DNA of 41,885 bases from an uncultured Pseudomonadota bacterium (GTDB taxonomy: Bacteria; Pseudomonadota; Alphaproteobacteria; RF32; CAG-239), in NCBI GenBank assembly GCA_949290295.1, contig CASERH010000008.1:1-41885 (forward strand), given 5' to 3'. The notes under the pieces were generated by a model. That model was not told the origin of the DNA. It did no database searches and was given only the letters and a program-made list of their open reading frames with translations. The position numbers were made by a program, and so were the translations under genes. Positions within the stretch are counted from its first letter, which is position 1; the number at the start of each line of letters is the position of its first letter. This document shows positions 1 to 8,281 of this stretch, piece after piece.

Positions 1-70
1 GAAAAAACTGATGACAAATGGATTAAAGTTGTTAATATTGAGAAAAATTAATCTGCAAAAAGAGTTTTTC

Positions 71-781
71 ATGAAACCGATTTATAAAAGAATTTTGCTC
101 AAACTTTCCGGCGAAGGGCTGATGGGAGATAGAGCATTCGGAATGTCGGCAGAGGTTATCAAAGACTTAGCTGCCCAGATCAAAAAAGTACATGACAGCG
201 GAGTAGAAGTTTGCATCGTGGTGGGTGGTGGAAACATTTTCAGAGGCGCCAAAGAGGCCTCCAAGGGAATGAACCGCACGGTCGCAGACCAAGTAGGAAT
301 GTTGGCCACTGTTATGAATGCTCTCTATATCCAAAACGCACTGGAGGCAATTGGCACCCAGGCGCGAGTTCTTTCAGGTCTGAGTATCCCTCAGGTTTGT
401 GAAACTTACATGTACCGCCGTGCTCTGCGCCATTTGGAAAAGGGGCGGGTAATCATTTTTGCCGGTGGCACCGGTAATCCATACTTCACAACCGATACGG
501 GGGCGGCTTTGCGCGCCTCTGAAATGCAGTGCAATGCGCTTCTCAAGGCCACTCAGGTAGATGGTGTGTATGATGCGGATCCGCGCAAAAATGATAAGGC
601 CAAAAAGTATGATGCCGTGAGCTATGATGAGGTTATTCAAAAAGAGTTAGCCGTGATGGATTTGACAGCAGTATCGCTGGCCAAAGAAAACCAAATACCG
701 ATTGTTGTGTTTTCGCAACATGGGGAAAAAGCACTTGAAAATGCCGTCTGCGGCAAAGGAAAATTTACAATAATTAAATAG
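71..781 (+). CDS. pyrH: UMP kinase (uridylate kinase)
   Basis: Phosphorylates UMP to UDP with ATP in pyrimidine nucleotide synthesis; bacterial UMP kinases are cytoplasmic hexamers of the amino-acid kinase fold. The 236-aa product begins MKPIYKRILLKLSGEGLMG, with the family's KLSGE loop at residues 11-15, and has the glycine-rich GGGNIFRG segment and the DGVYDADPRKN segment near residue 160. Length matches the family. An in-frame start at 11 would add 20 residues absent from the family, so the ATG at 71, preceded by AAAGAG, is preferred. It is the first complete gene of a run to fabZ; frr follows after 17 bp. In many bacteria rpsB and tsf lie upstream, outside this window. Confidence 0.97.
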   Translation: MKPIYKRILLKLSGEGLMGDRAFGMSAEVIKDLAAQIKKVHDSGVEVCIVVGGGNIFRGAKEASKGMNRTVADQVGMLATVMNALYIQNALEAIGTQARVLSGLSIPQVCETYMYRRALRHLEKGRVIIFAGGTGNPYFTTDTGAALRASEMQCNALLKATQVDGVYDADPRKNDKAKKYDAVSYDEVIQKELAVMDLTAVSLAKENQIPIVVFSQHGEKALENAVCGKGKFTIIK

Positions 782-798
782 TTAAAAAGGAAACAAAC

Positions 799-1362
799 AT
801 GACAGATTTTAGTTCAATCAAAGCAGATGCCAGAGAGCGTATGGATAAAACGCTCGATTCGCTTAAGGCCGATTTTGGAAGTTTGCGCGCAGGCAGAGCG
901 CATGTAAGCTTGCTCGACGGTATCATGGTTGAAGCTTATGGCTCCATGACCCCGCTTTCCCAAGTCGGGACCATCTCGGTGCCAGATGCCCGCACGCTTT
1001 CTGTCAGTGTTTGGGACAGAGGCTTGGCCAAAGCGGTAGAAAAAGCAATTATGGAATCAGATTTAGGCTTAAATCCGGCTTCAGACGGACAACTGATACG
1101 TATTCCGATTCCACCTCTATCAGAGGAGCGCCGCAAAGAGCTTTTGAAAGTGGCCGGCAAATATGCAGAGAGCAACAAGGTGGCGATTCGCAATATCCGC
1201 CGCGATGCGTTGGATGAGGTAAAAAAACTCAAAAAAGACAACGCCATTTCTGAAGATGATGAAAAACGTTTTGAGAACGAGATTCAGAAATTGACCGACG
1301 ATTCGATTAAGAAAATTGATGAGATGATGTCCCAAAAAGAAAAAGACATAATGCAGGTATAG
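799..1362 (+). CDS. frr: Ribosome recycling factor
   Basis: RRF splits post-termination ribosomes together with EF-G so that subunits can be reused. The 187-aa protein has the usual length (about 185 aa) and family hallmarks: the LRAGRAHVSLLDGI segment near residues 29-42, the SVPDARTLSV segment, and the long C-terminal charged helices (RNIRRDALDEVKKLKKD) of the three-helix bundle. The start is preceded by an AAAAAGGA ribosome binding site. It lies between pyrH and uppS with short gaps, as in many proteobacteria. Confidence 0.97.
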   Translation: MTDFSSIKADARERMDKTLDSLKADFGSLRAGRAHVSLLDGIMVEAYGSMTPLSQVGTISVPDARTLSVSVWDRGLAKAVEKAIMESDLGLNPASDGQLIRIPIPPLSEERRKELLKVAGKYAESNKVAIRNIRRDALDEVKKLKKDNAISEDDEKRFENEIQKLTDDSIKKIDEMMSQKEKDIMQV

Positions 1363-1374
1363 GGACGATTTAAG

Positions 1375-2079
1375 GTGACTTCAGACAAATTAGAGCATAT
1401 TGCCATTATTATGGACGGCAACGGCCGCTGGGCACAAAAGAGAGGATTGCCGCGTTCGGCCGGACACAAGAAAGGCGCAGAAACTTTGCAAGAAATTGTC
1501 AGAGCTGCGGGAGAATTGGGCGTTAAGTATCTGACACTTTATGCCTTCTCAACCGAAAACTGGCAAAGAGATGCAGAAGAAGTTGATGGGCTGATGAACC
1601 TGCTCCGCCAATACCTGAAATCTGAATTAAAAGAGATTCAGGAAAAGGGTGTGAAAATAATGTTTATCGGCGAGCGGCACATGTTGGCGGCAGACATTGT
1701 CAGCCAAATGGCCAAAATCGAGCATGATACAGCCAAAAATGACAAGATGACGCTGTGCATTGCATTGAGCTATGGGTCCAGACAAGAGATTGTTTCTGCA
1801 GCTCAAAGGCTTGCATCTCTGGCACAAAAAGGGGATATCAAGATTCAAGATATTGATATTAAAATGTTTTCGGATATGCTATACACCAAAGATATTCCGG
1901 ACCCTGATTTGGTGATTCGCACCAGCGGAGAGCAGAGAATAAGTAATTATCTTTTGTGGCAGATAGCCTATTCGGAATTATTTTTTACGCCGACACTTTG
2001 GCCGGACTTTAATAAACAAGAACTAGAAAAAATTATTGAGGACTTCAACCATCGGGAGAGAAGATATGGAAAAGTCTAA
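1375..2079 (+). CDS. uppS: Isoprenyl transferase (undecaprenyl diphosphate synthase)
   Basis: Condenses isopentenyl diphosphate onto farnesyl diphosphate to make the C55 lipid carrier for peptidoglycan and polysaccharide export. The 234-aa product carries IIMDGNGRWA at residues 11-20 (catalytic Asp14) and the C-terminal signature RTSGEQRISNYLLWQ followed by SELFF, all typical of cis-prenyltransferases. The start is a GTG at 1375 with AGGGACG 8-14 bases upstream; no upstream ATG fits. The 3' end overlaps cdsA by 14 bp, which suggests translational coupling. Confidence 0.96.
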   Translation: MTSDKLEHIAIIMDGNGRWAQKRGLPRSAGHKKGAETLQEIVRAAGELGVKYLTLYAFSTENWQRDAEEVDGLMNLLRQYLKSELKEIQEKGVKIMFIGERHMLAADIVSQMAKIEHDTAKNDKMTLCIALSYGSRQEIVSAAQRLASLAQKGDIKIQDIDIKMFSDMLYTKDIPDPDLVIRTSGEQRISNYLLWQIAYSELFFTPTLWPDFNKQELEKIIEDFNHRERRYGKV

Positions 2080-2854
2080 GCTTCGTTCATTTATAAAACG
2101 GACTGTCAGTGCACTGATTATGGCACCTTTAGTTATCTGGTGTTTGTTTGCTGGCTATCCGTTCATCCAGATTTTGGCTTTGTTGGCCGGAGCACTTCTT
2201 TCTTGGGAGTGGGCGCAGATGGTTCCCTCTGTACGAGGAGCTTTTTATGCTGTTCTCTACACGTTCATAACCTCAATAGCCATTTTTATGGGGCCTGATT
2301 GGCCATATTTTTGCTGTTTGGCAGCAGCTCTTGTATTGGCATGGATAAAAGCCAAGGGAGAGACCAGACGCAATTTGCTGGTTTTGGGCGTCGCTTATAC
2401 ATCCATCGGGCTCGGCTCGGTTATGTGGCTTTATGAATTGGTTGGCTTTGGCGTAACATTTTGGTTTATGCTGGTTGTTTGGTCTGTGGATATCGGCGGA
2501 ATGGTGGTCGGTTGCACGGTAAAAGGGCCAAAATTAGCTCCCAAAATCAGCCCCAACAAAACATGGTCCGGTTTGTTTGGTGGAATTTTGTTTGCTGTTT
2601 GCATCGGCAATTTGTTCTGCTGGTATGCCGGTGCTGGTGCACATCTTTTGTACTACGGAGGTTTAGCTGCCATCTTGGCTGTGGTGGCCCAGATTGGTGA
2701 TTTGGTTGAATCAAAAATCAAGCGTTCTCTAAACCTCAAAGATTCAAGCGATTTAATTCCGGGTCATGGAGGTATCTTTGACCGCATAGACGGTTTGATT
2801 TTCACAGCGCCTTTGGTTTATATTGCGTTTCGTTATATTTTATACATTTTGTAA
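2066..2854 (+). CDS. cdsA: Phosphatidate cytidylyltransferase (CDP-diglyceride synthase)
   Basis: Makes CDP-diacylglycerol from CTP and phosphatidic acid, the branch point for membrane phospholipids. The 262-aa protein is strongly hydrophobic with multiple membrane segments. Its C-terminal part contains the family signature, with KRSLNLKDSSDLIPGHGG followed by IFDRID at about residues 216-243. The ATG at 2066 follows GGGAGAAG and overlaps the end of uppS; an in-frame start at 2036 would lie deep inside uppS. Upstream neighbours are standard, but the next gene is rseP rather than dxr, which many alphaproteobacteria place here. Confidence 0.96.
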   Translation: MEKSKLRSFIKRTVSALIMAPLVIWCLFAGYPFIQILALLAGALLSWEWAQMVPSVRGAFYAVLYTFITSIAIFMGPDWPYFCCLAAALVLAWIKAKGETRRNLLVLGVAYTSIGLGSVMWLYELVGFGVTFWFMLVVWSVDIGGMVVGCTVKGPKLAPKISPNKTWSGLFGGILFAVCIGNLFCWYAGAGAHLLYYGGLAAILAVVAQIGDLVESKIKRSLNLKDSSDLIPGHGGIFDRIDGLIFTAPLVYIAFRYILYIL

Positions 2855-2869
2855 AGAGGCTTATTAAAG

Positions 2870-3955
2870 ATGGATTGGCTGATAAACACCGCTTACTATG
2901 TTATTCCTTTCATAGTTTTATTAGGAATATTGGTTTTTGTTCACGAGCTTGGGCACTTTTTGGTGGCCAGGCTTTGTGGTGTGAAGGTATCTGAGTTTTC
3001 AATCGGATTCGGCAAGAAACTGTGGGGACGCACAGATAGGCACGGCACCGAATGGCGGCTCTCTGCCATTCCATTGGGCGGTTACTGTAAATTTTTGGGC
3101 GATGATGATGTCGCCAGTGCGGGAGATAGCAGCAAGGGCTTAAGTGAAGAAGATAAAAAATACGCCTTTGGATATCAAAATCCGTTTAAGAAATTGGCGA
3201 TTGTTTTGGCCGGTCCGGGGGCAAATTATTTGTTTGCAATATTAATCTTTGCTTCCATATTTTTCTTCTTGGGCAAGATGGACTTTCCGGCAGTAGTAGG
3301 AGAGGTTATAAAAGGCGGGGCAGCCGAAAGCGGTGGTGTCCTAAAAGGCGATAAAATTTTAAAAGTTAATGGCAAGGCTGTCAAAAACTTCACCGAGCTT
3401 CGCCAGGAAGTAGATATGCATACAAACAAAGAAGTAAAGCTCGAGATAGAAAGAGATGGGAAGATTATACATTTAAGCTTTCCTTTGAAAGTCGTGCCAC
3501 TGGAGGTTGAGGCCAATCAGCCCTCTGAGCAAAAGCCGATGTTGGGTATTCGCTCCGTGAGCGTGGTTGAGGTTAAGCCGGAAAGTATATCTTTGTTGCA
3601 AGCCTTCAAAGATGCAACTATAGAGACCTGGCGCATCACGGAAGTCACACTGCGAGGTGTCGGCCAGATGATAAGTGGCAAGAGAGATACTGACGAGGTT
3701 GGCGGCATATTACGTATAGCGGAGATGTCGGGAGATATTACCAAAGAAAATGGAATTATAGATTTCATAGCATTCATGGCATTACTATCAATTAATCTGG
3801 GGTTGATAAACTTATTCCCGATACCTCTTTTAGACGGAGGTCACGTTGTTATTTATTTGATAGAGATTATTGCCGGACGAGAGATTAACGAAAAAGCCAA
3901 AGAATATGTCTTTCGTTTTGGCTTTTTGGTGTTCGTTTTGGCTTTTTGGTGCTGA
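2870..3955 (+). CDS. rseP: Site-2 intramembrane zinc protease RseP, C-terminus frameshifted
   Basis: M50 metalloprotease of the inner membrane; family members cleave anti-sigma factors and remnant signal peptides within the bilayer. The 361-aa product has the zinc motif HELGH at residues 25-29 in the first membrane helix, a PDZ domain at about 115-200, and the second catalytic motif LLDGGHV near residue 320. The end is abnormal. A perfect 20-bp tandem duplication at 3912-3951 shifts the frame and replaces the last 22 residues with FVLAFWC and a stop at 3953-3955. Removing one copy restores a 376-aa protein ending in NHLFNRWFS, with its stop at 4018-4020, just before the bamA ribosome binding site. 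Both catalytic motifs are intact, but the last membrane helix is cut. This may be a real mutation or an assembly error. Confidence 0.93.
   Translation: MDWLINTAYYVIPFIVLLGILVFVHELGHFLVARLCGVKVSEFSIGFGKKLWGRTDRHGTEWRLSAIPLGGYCKFLGDDDVASAGDSSKGLSEEDKKYAFGYQNPFKKLAIVLAGPGANYLFAILIFASIFFFLGKMDFPAVVGEVIKGGAAESGGVLKGDKILKVNGKAVKNFTELRQEVDMHTNKEVKLEIERDGKIIHLSFPLKVVPLEVEANQPSEQKPMLGIRSVSVVEVKPESISLLQAFKDATIETWRITEVTLRGVGQMISGKRDTDEVGGILRIAEMSGDITKENGIIDFIAFMALLSINLGLINLFPIPLLDGGHVVIYLIEIIAGREINEKAKEYVFRFGFLVFVLAFWC
3912..3951 (+). repeat. Perfect 20-bp tandem duplication in the 3' end of rseP
   Basis: Two identical, directly adjacent 20-base units (3912-3931 and 3932-3951), each reading TTCGTTTTGGCTTTTTGGTG. 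Because 20 is not a multiple of three, the second copy shifts the rseP frame. With a single copy the frame reads on as LISLMIFATYNDF and ends at 4020. The exact identity of the copies implies a recent event. Confidence 0.97.
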
Positions 3956-4031
3956 TATCTTTAATGATATTTGCCACCTACAATGATTTTAACCACTTGT
4001 TTAACCGTTGGTTTTCATAAAGGAACAGATG

Positions 4032-6293
4032 ATGAAGTTATTAAAACTTGGGACTTTTGCATTTTGCCTTTTGAGCAGCGTTTCTGCCCAAGCGGCCACT
4101 GTCTACGTAAGAGATGTGGAGATAGAGGGGTTGGAGCGAGTGGAACCGGAGACAGTTTTGTCATATGTTGAGGTAAAGAAAAACACCCTAACCGATGATG
4201 CAAAACTGGATGCTTCTCTAAAGCAGCTTTACGCAACCGGGTTGTTTAACGATGTTTCCTTGAATGTTAGTCCGGACGGAGTGCTGGTGATAAAGGTTGA
4301 AGAAAACCCGGTTATCAATAAAGTCTTGTTTGACGGCAATGACAAGGTCGATGATGAAATGTTGACCGCCGAGGTGAAATTAACTCCAAGGTCCACATAT
4401 TCCAGAGCCAAGGTTCAAGAAGATGTGCAGAGGATTCTAGAGGTCTATAAACGCACGGGGCGTTATGCGGCGGTTGTTGAGCCGCAAATAATAAAGCGGG
4501 ATCAAAACCGAGTTGATTTGATATTCAATATAGATGAAGGGCCTTTAGCGGTAATAGATAAGGTAAACTTTATCGGGAATCAGCACTATGATCACGACGA
4601 CTTGCAAGAAGTAATTATGAGTAAAGAAAGCCGCTGGTACAGGATTTTCTCATCTTCTGAAAACTATGATGCCGAGAAGACTAACTATGATAAAGAATTG
4701 CTGCGTCGTTTTTATTTCAAACGCGGTTATGCAGACTTCAGAGTTGTTTCTGCAGTTGCGGAATTAAGCCCTGATAGCAAATCCTTTGTGCTGACGTATG
4801 TTTTGGACGAGGGCAAACGCTACAAGGTAAAAGACATAAGCATCACCTCAGAGATTAAAGATGTAAATCCTGATGATTTCAAGGAATATTTGAAGATAGA
4901 AAGCGGGGATTGGTATAATAACGACTTGGTAGAAAAAAGCGTCACCGCCCTGACCGATGAGTTGGGCAAGAAAGGTTTTGCTTTTGTAGATGTTAACCCC
5001 GAGCTGGTAAAAAACACCGAGACCGGAGATATAGACATAATCTTCCATATCAATGAAGGGCAGCGTATATTTGTAGACCGCATCAACATCAGTGGCAACA
5101 CCCGCACGCATGATGAGGTTATCCGCCGTGAGTTCCGCATAGAAGAAGGCGATGCGTTTAACACATCTAAGATAAAAGACTCAAGACGCAATGTCGAGAA
5201 TTTGGATTACTTCAGTAAGGTAGATATTCAGACCGTTCCCAAGGATGCCAACAAAGCAGATTTGAATGTCAATGTTGAAGAAAAGTCAACCGGCTATTTC
5301 AATGTCGGTGTTGGTTATTCAACCGTAAACGGCGCGTTGGTAAGAGCCGGTGTAACGGAAAACAACTTCCGCGGTCTCGGACAACGTTTGAGCGTAGACG
5401 CAGGTGTTTCGGAGCGTTCACAAGACTACAACATCAGCTTTACCGAGCCTTATTTCTTGGATAGGAGGCTCCGAGCCGGATTTGACTTGTTCCGCATAGA
5501 TGAGGATTATCAGGATGAAAGTTCTTATGATAGTTCATCAACCGGTGGCCGTCTGCGTATGGGATGGAACTATACGGATAATTTATCGCAACAAGTCCGT
5601 TACACACTAAAAGATGATGAAATCAGCAACGTTGGCAGTGAGGCTTCCAAGTATATTAAGGACGAGGAAGGAAGCTATGTCGATTCATCTATTGGTCAGA
5701 CAATTGTATATGACAAGAGAGATAGTTTTATTTCTCCTAAAGAGGGATATTACCTGTCATTTGGTAACGATGTTGCCGGTGTCGGAGGCGATGAGAAATA
5801 CTTAAAATTTGATGCCAAGGCATATCAGTATTTTACACTGGCAGATTACTACACATTTAAGTTTTTCGTTAATGCCGGGTACATTACCGGTTATGGCGGC
5901 AAAGATGTTCGCCTACCCAACCGTTACTACCTGGGCGGTTCAACCTTGAGAGGTTTTGACGTTGCAGGTATTGGTGCCAGAGATAAGTATACAAAAGATG
6001 CCTTAGGTGGTAACTGGATGGTCTACACCGGAGGCGAGGTCACTTTCCCGATAGGTCTGGACGAGGTAGGCATCAAAGGCCGCACGTTTGTAGATATGGG
6101 AATGCTGGGTAAACCAGATAATATGAACCGTGCGGATGTAGAGTATTCATCCACCCCGCGTGTAGCGGCAGGTTTTGGATTCCAGTGGCTGTCACCGATG
6201 GGACAGATAGACATCGACTTTGGTTTCCCGATTGTTAAGGAAGATTACGATGAGACCCAAGTCTTCCGCCTGAATTTCGGCACACGTTTGTAA
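4032..6293 (+). CDS. bamA: Outer membrane protein assembly factor BamA
   Basis: Omp85-family core of the BAM complex, which folds and inserts beta-barrel proteins into the outer membrane. The product (about 753 aa) opens with a signal peptide, MKLLKLGTFAFCLLSSVSAQA, with likely cleavage after AQA. Five POTRA-like repeats follow at roughly residues 25-420; recurrent features are the V-x-x-I-x-F/I-x-G-N-x pattern (for example VNFIGNQH and INISGNTRTHDEVIRREF). The C-terminal half is a barrel ending FRLNFGTRL; the conserved lid-loop motif appears as GGSTLRGFD. Two adjacent ATGs exist (4029 and 4032); 4032 lies 7 bases after AGGA and is preferred. The gene sits between rseP and lpxD as in most alphaproteobacteria. 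Confidence 0.96.
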   Translation: MKLLKLGTFAFCLLSSVSAQAATVYVRDVEIEGLERVEPETVLSYVEVKKNTLTDDAKLDASLKQLYATGLFNDVSLNVSPDGVLVIKVEENPVINKVLFDGNDKVDDEMLTAEVKLTPRSTYSRAKVQEDVQRILEVYKRTGRYAAVVEPQIIKRDQNRVDLIFNIDEGPLAVIDKVNFIGNQHYDHDDLQEVIMSKESRWYRIFSSSENYDAEKTNYDKELLRRFYFKRGYADFRVVSAVAELSPDSKSFVLTYVLDEGKRYKVKDISITSEIKDVNPDDFKEYLKIESGDWYNNDLVEKSVTALTDELGKKGFAFVDVNPELVKNTETGDIDIIFHINEGQRIFVDRINISGNTRTHDEVIRREFRIEEGDAFNTSKIKDSRRNVENLDYFSKVDIQTVPKDANKADLNVNVEEKSTGYFNVGVGYSTVNGALVRAGVTENNFRGLGQRLSVDAGVSERSQDYNISFTEPYFLDRRLRAGFDLFRIDEDYQDESSYDSSSTGGRLRMGWNYTDNLSQQVRYTLKDDEISNVGSEASKYIKDEEGSYVDSSIGQTIVYDKRDSFISPKEGYYLSFGNDVAGVGGDEKYLKFDAKAYQYFTLADYYTFKFFVNAGYITGYGGKDVRLPNRYYLGGSTLRGFDVAGIGARDKYTKDALGGNWMVYTGGEVTFPIGLDEVGIKGRTFVDMGMLGKPDNMNRADVEYSSTPRVAAGFGFQWLSPMGQIDIDFGFPIVKEDYDETQVFRLNFGTRL

Positions 6294-6315
6294 TTTAATG
6301 AAGAAGGAGTAAAGC

Positions 6316-7329
6316 ATGGTAGATGGCAGATTTTACAAAAACAACGGCCCGTTTACATTGGCTAAAGTGGCAGAGATTTGCGGAGCCAAATTAGAAGATG
6401 AGGGCAAGGCAGGGGTAGAGATAAAAGAGCTTTCAACCATATCTCGCGCAGGCGAGGGGGATATTTGCTTCTTTTATGATAGAAAGAAAAAAGCCTCCGG
6501 AGCGGAGATTAAGGCAACAGCATGCGTCACCACGGCAGAGTTGGCAGAGTTTGTGGCAGACGGCGTGATAAAGCTGATATCGGATAATCCGCATTTGGGT
6601 TTTGTAAAATTGAATTATGCAATGTATACGGAAATATTGCCCAAACCGGAAATTTGCAAAACGGCGGTTATTGCTCCAAGTGCCAAGATAGGCGAAGGCT
6701 GCTATATTGGAGACTACGCAGTAATCGGCGAGAATGCAAAGATAGGCGATGGTTGTATTATTGAGCCGCATGCGGTGATTGGGCACGATTGTGAGATAGG
6801 CAGCCATTGTCGCATTGGTAGCCATGCCAACATCATGCATTGCCAAATGGGAAATAATTGCTACATTTATGGCGGTGCAAGAATTGGCTGGGATGGTTTT
6901 GGATTTATGATGATTGCCGGAGCCCACAAGAGAATACCGCAGTTGGGCAGAGTAATTATCGGCAATGATGTGGAAGTAGGCGCCAACGCTTGTATAGACC
7001 GAGGAGCATTAGATGACACGGTGATAGGCGATGGCTGCCGTATAGATGATTTAGTAATGGTAGCGCATAACAACAAACTCGGGCGCGGCTGTATTTTGGT
7101 GTCCCAAACCGGTATCGCCGGCAGCTGTGAGTTTGGCGATTATGTAGTCTGCGGTGGCCAAGTCGGTTTGGCCGACCACCTAAAGGTCGGCACCGGCGCA
7201 CAGATAGCCGCTCAATCAGGCATTATGCGCGATGTAGAACCTGGAGCAGTAGTCATGGGATCCCCGGCCGTTCCAATAAAAGACTTTATGCGTCAGGTAT
7301 CATTCATTCAAAAGGCCGTAAAGAAATAG
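6316..7329 (+). CDS. lpxD: UDP-3-O-acylglucosamine N-acyltransferase
   Basis: Third step of lipid A synthesis: transfers a hydroxyacyl chain from ACP to the 2-amino group of UDP-3-O-acylglucosamine. The 337-aa protein has an N-terminal uridine-binding domain (about 1-105), then a left-handed beta-helix of hexapeptide repeats (runs such as IGEGCYIGDYAVIGENAKIGDG), and a short C-terminal helix. The catalytic His of the family fits His251 in MVAHNNKLGRGC. Length matches family members (about 340 aa). A good AAGGAG site precedes the ATG. fabZ follows after 17 bp; lpxA, the frequent next gene, is not here. Confidence 0.96.
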   Translation: MVDGRFYKNNGPFTLAKVAEICGAKLEDEGKAGVEIKELSTISRAGEGDICFFYDRKKKASGAEIKATACVTTAELAEFVADGVIKLISDNPHLGFVKLNYAMYTEILPKPEICKTAVIAPSAKIGEGCYIGDYAVIGENAKIGDGCIIEPHAVIGHDCEIGSHCRIGSHANIMHCQMGNNCYIYGGARIGWDGFGFMMIAGAHKRIPQLGRVIIGNDVEVGANACIDRGALDDTVIGDGCRIDDLVMVAHNNKLGRGCILVSQTGIAGSCEFGDYVVCGGQVGLADHLKVGTGAQIAAQSGIMRDVEPGAVVMGSPAVPIKDFMRQVSFIQKAVKK

Positions 7330-7346
7330 AAAAAGAAGGAAGAAAA

Positions 7347-7796
7347 ATGTCAGAGAATAAAATCTATACAATAGAAGAAATCATGGGCATGTTGCCGCAC
7401 CGCTATCCGTTTTTGTTGATAGATCGTTTGGAAGTAGAAGTTCCCGGCGAGAAGGGTGTTGGTTTGAAGAACGTGACCATGAATGAGGAATTTTTCCAAG
7501 GCCATTTCCCGGGCAATCCGGTCATGCCGGGAGTTTTGCAAATTGAGGCAATGGCACAAACGGCAGGAGCTTTGGTTATTTCGGCCGTGCCTGATTATCA
7601 GGAAGGTGGCAAGAGCGTTTTGTTTATGTCAATAGACGGCGTAAAATTCCGCAAGCCGGTAAAACCGGGCGACCAATTAAGAATGCACGTTGAAAAGATA
7701 AGAGAGCGTCGCAATGTGTATGTCTTTAAGGGCCAGAGCATGGTAGACGGTCACGTTGTTTCCGAGGCAGAATTTACAGCAATGATTATTGGCTAA
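7347..7796 (+). CDS. fabZ: 3-hydroxyacyl-[acyl-carrier-protein] dehydratase FabZ
   Basis: Hot-dog-fold dehydratase of type II fatty acid synthesis; converts 3-hydroxyacyl-ACP to trans-2-enoyl-ACP and competes with lipid A synthesis for hydroxyacyl chains. The 149-aa sequence shows LPHRYPFLLIDR at about 16-27, the catalytic His53 in GHFPGNPVMPGV, and Glu67 in QIEAMAQTAGAL. It is the last gene of the operon; a strong terminator follows 21 bases after the stop. Confidence 0.97.
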   Translation: MSENKIYTIEEIMGMLPHRYPFLLIDRLEVEVPGEKGVGLKNVTMNEEFFQGHFPGNPVMPGVLQIEAMAQTAGALVISAVPDYQEGGKSVLFMSIDGVKFRKPVKPGDQLRMHVEKIRERRNVYVFKGQSMVDGHVVSEAEFTAMIIG

Positions 7797-7817
7797 AATT
7801 AGCCAGATATGAGATCC

Positions 7818-7850
7818 AAAGCCGCTTAAGTGGGATCCTTAAGCGGCTTT
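7818..7850 (+). terminator. Intrinsic terminator shared by fabZ and the convergent XRE gene
   Basis: Perfect 13-bp inverted repeat AAAGCCGCTTAAG / CTTAAGCGGCTTT with a 7-base loop, followed by TGGTTTT. It lies between the convergent stops of fabZ (7796) and the small regulator (7856), so it could act in both directions. Confidence 0.85.
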
Positions 7851-7855
7851 TGGTT

Positions 7856-8092
7856 TTAGTGTCTTTTATGATGCCTGTCATCCAAAGAAATTCTGATTTG
7901 TTTGCGATAGAAATGGATCAGATGCAGATATTTTTTGAAAGAAAGAGCCTCTCCGCGCTCAATACCATCAATGTTAGCAACAGATAAATCGCACCGACAA
8001 GCGACATCGGTAATAGGTTGATTTTTATCCTGCCTGATTTGCCTGAGTTGTGAGGCCAATTGACCTCGCAGGATAGAAGAAAAGTTATTCAT
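7856..8092 (-). CDS. Small XRE-family helix-turn-helix regulator
   Basis: 78-aa protein consisting almost entirely of one HTH_3/Cro-C1-type domain. Its sequence follows the family pattern: LASQLRQIRQDKN for the first helix, TDVACRCDLSVANIDGIERGE for helix-turn-recognition helix, and KYLHLIHFYRKQIRISL for the last helices. It is presumed to bind DNA; its targets are unknown. A strong AGGAGGTG ribosome binding site lies 7 bases before the ATG. Upstream on the same strand is a structured RNA (8119-8276) whose terminator ends 27 bases before the start codon. Expression would therefore depend on read-through, antitermination or an unseen promoter. Confidence 0.85.
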   Translation of the reverse strand: MNNFSSILRGQLASQLRQIRQDKNQPITDVACRCDLSVANIDGIERGEALSFKKYLHLIHFYRKQIRISLDDRHHKRH

Positions 8093-8118
8093 CGTTTCAC
8101 CTCCTGAATTTCTTATTT

Positions 8119-8148
8119 GAAAGAAACCGCCTTAAAAAGTTAAGGCGG
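8119..8148 (-). terminator. Intrinsic terminator at the 3' end of the candidate RNA
   Basis: On the minus strand CCGCCTTAA and TTAAGGCGG form a 9-bp stem with a 4-base loop, followed by the T-rich TTTCTTTC. The U-tract is interrupted, so termination may be partial and allow read-through into the XRE gene. The leader segment TAAGGC (near 8197-8192) could pair with GCCTTA in the 5' arm, a possible antiterminator pairing. Confidence 0.75.
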
Positions 8149-8276
8149 GGAGGTGACAACTGCTATAGCACAGCCCGGGTTATTCGAGCAAAGCCTTATA
8201 TCCCCGGCTCCCCAAAGAGGAGCTTGTTTGCTATAAAGGAGTTGTCACTCTCCGCAGGGGCAACTCGCCCCTGCGG
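8119..8276 (-). ncRNA. Candidate structured small RNA or attenuator leader upstream of the XRE gene
   Basis: A roughly 158-base transcript predicted from sequence alone. Reading the minus strand, it begins with a perfect 10-bp GC hairpin (CCGCAGGGGC / GCCCCTGCGG, 8276-8252). A long-range stem follows, pairing GTGACAACT with AGTTGTCAC and then, after an internal loop, TATAGCA with TGCTATA. This stem encloses a GCTCC/GGAGC hairpin and a CCGGG/CCCGG pairing. The 3' end is an intrinsic terminator. A promoter-like sequence sits at the right distance upstream. I do not recognise the family. It does not fit 6S RNA, SRP RNA or tmRNA architecture as I know them. It could be an independent sRNA or a leader regulating the downstream regulator. 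Confidence 0.6.
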
Positions 8277-8281
8277 AAATG

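Noticed and set aside
11..70. N-terminal extension of pyrH from an upstream in-frame ATG
   Set aside because: The added 20 residues are not part of the UMP kinase family, and the ATG at 71 begins exactly where the conserved protein begins.
8174..8192. tRNA-like T-loop (GGGTTATTCGAGC)
   Set aside because: No acceptor stem, anticodon arm or CCA-proximal pairing surrounds it.
8119..8276. Identification of the structured RNA as 6S RNA, SRP RNA or tmRNA
   Set aside because: It is short, its 5' end folds on itself instead of pairing with the 3' end, and I see no conserved SRP loop or tmRNA ends.
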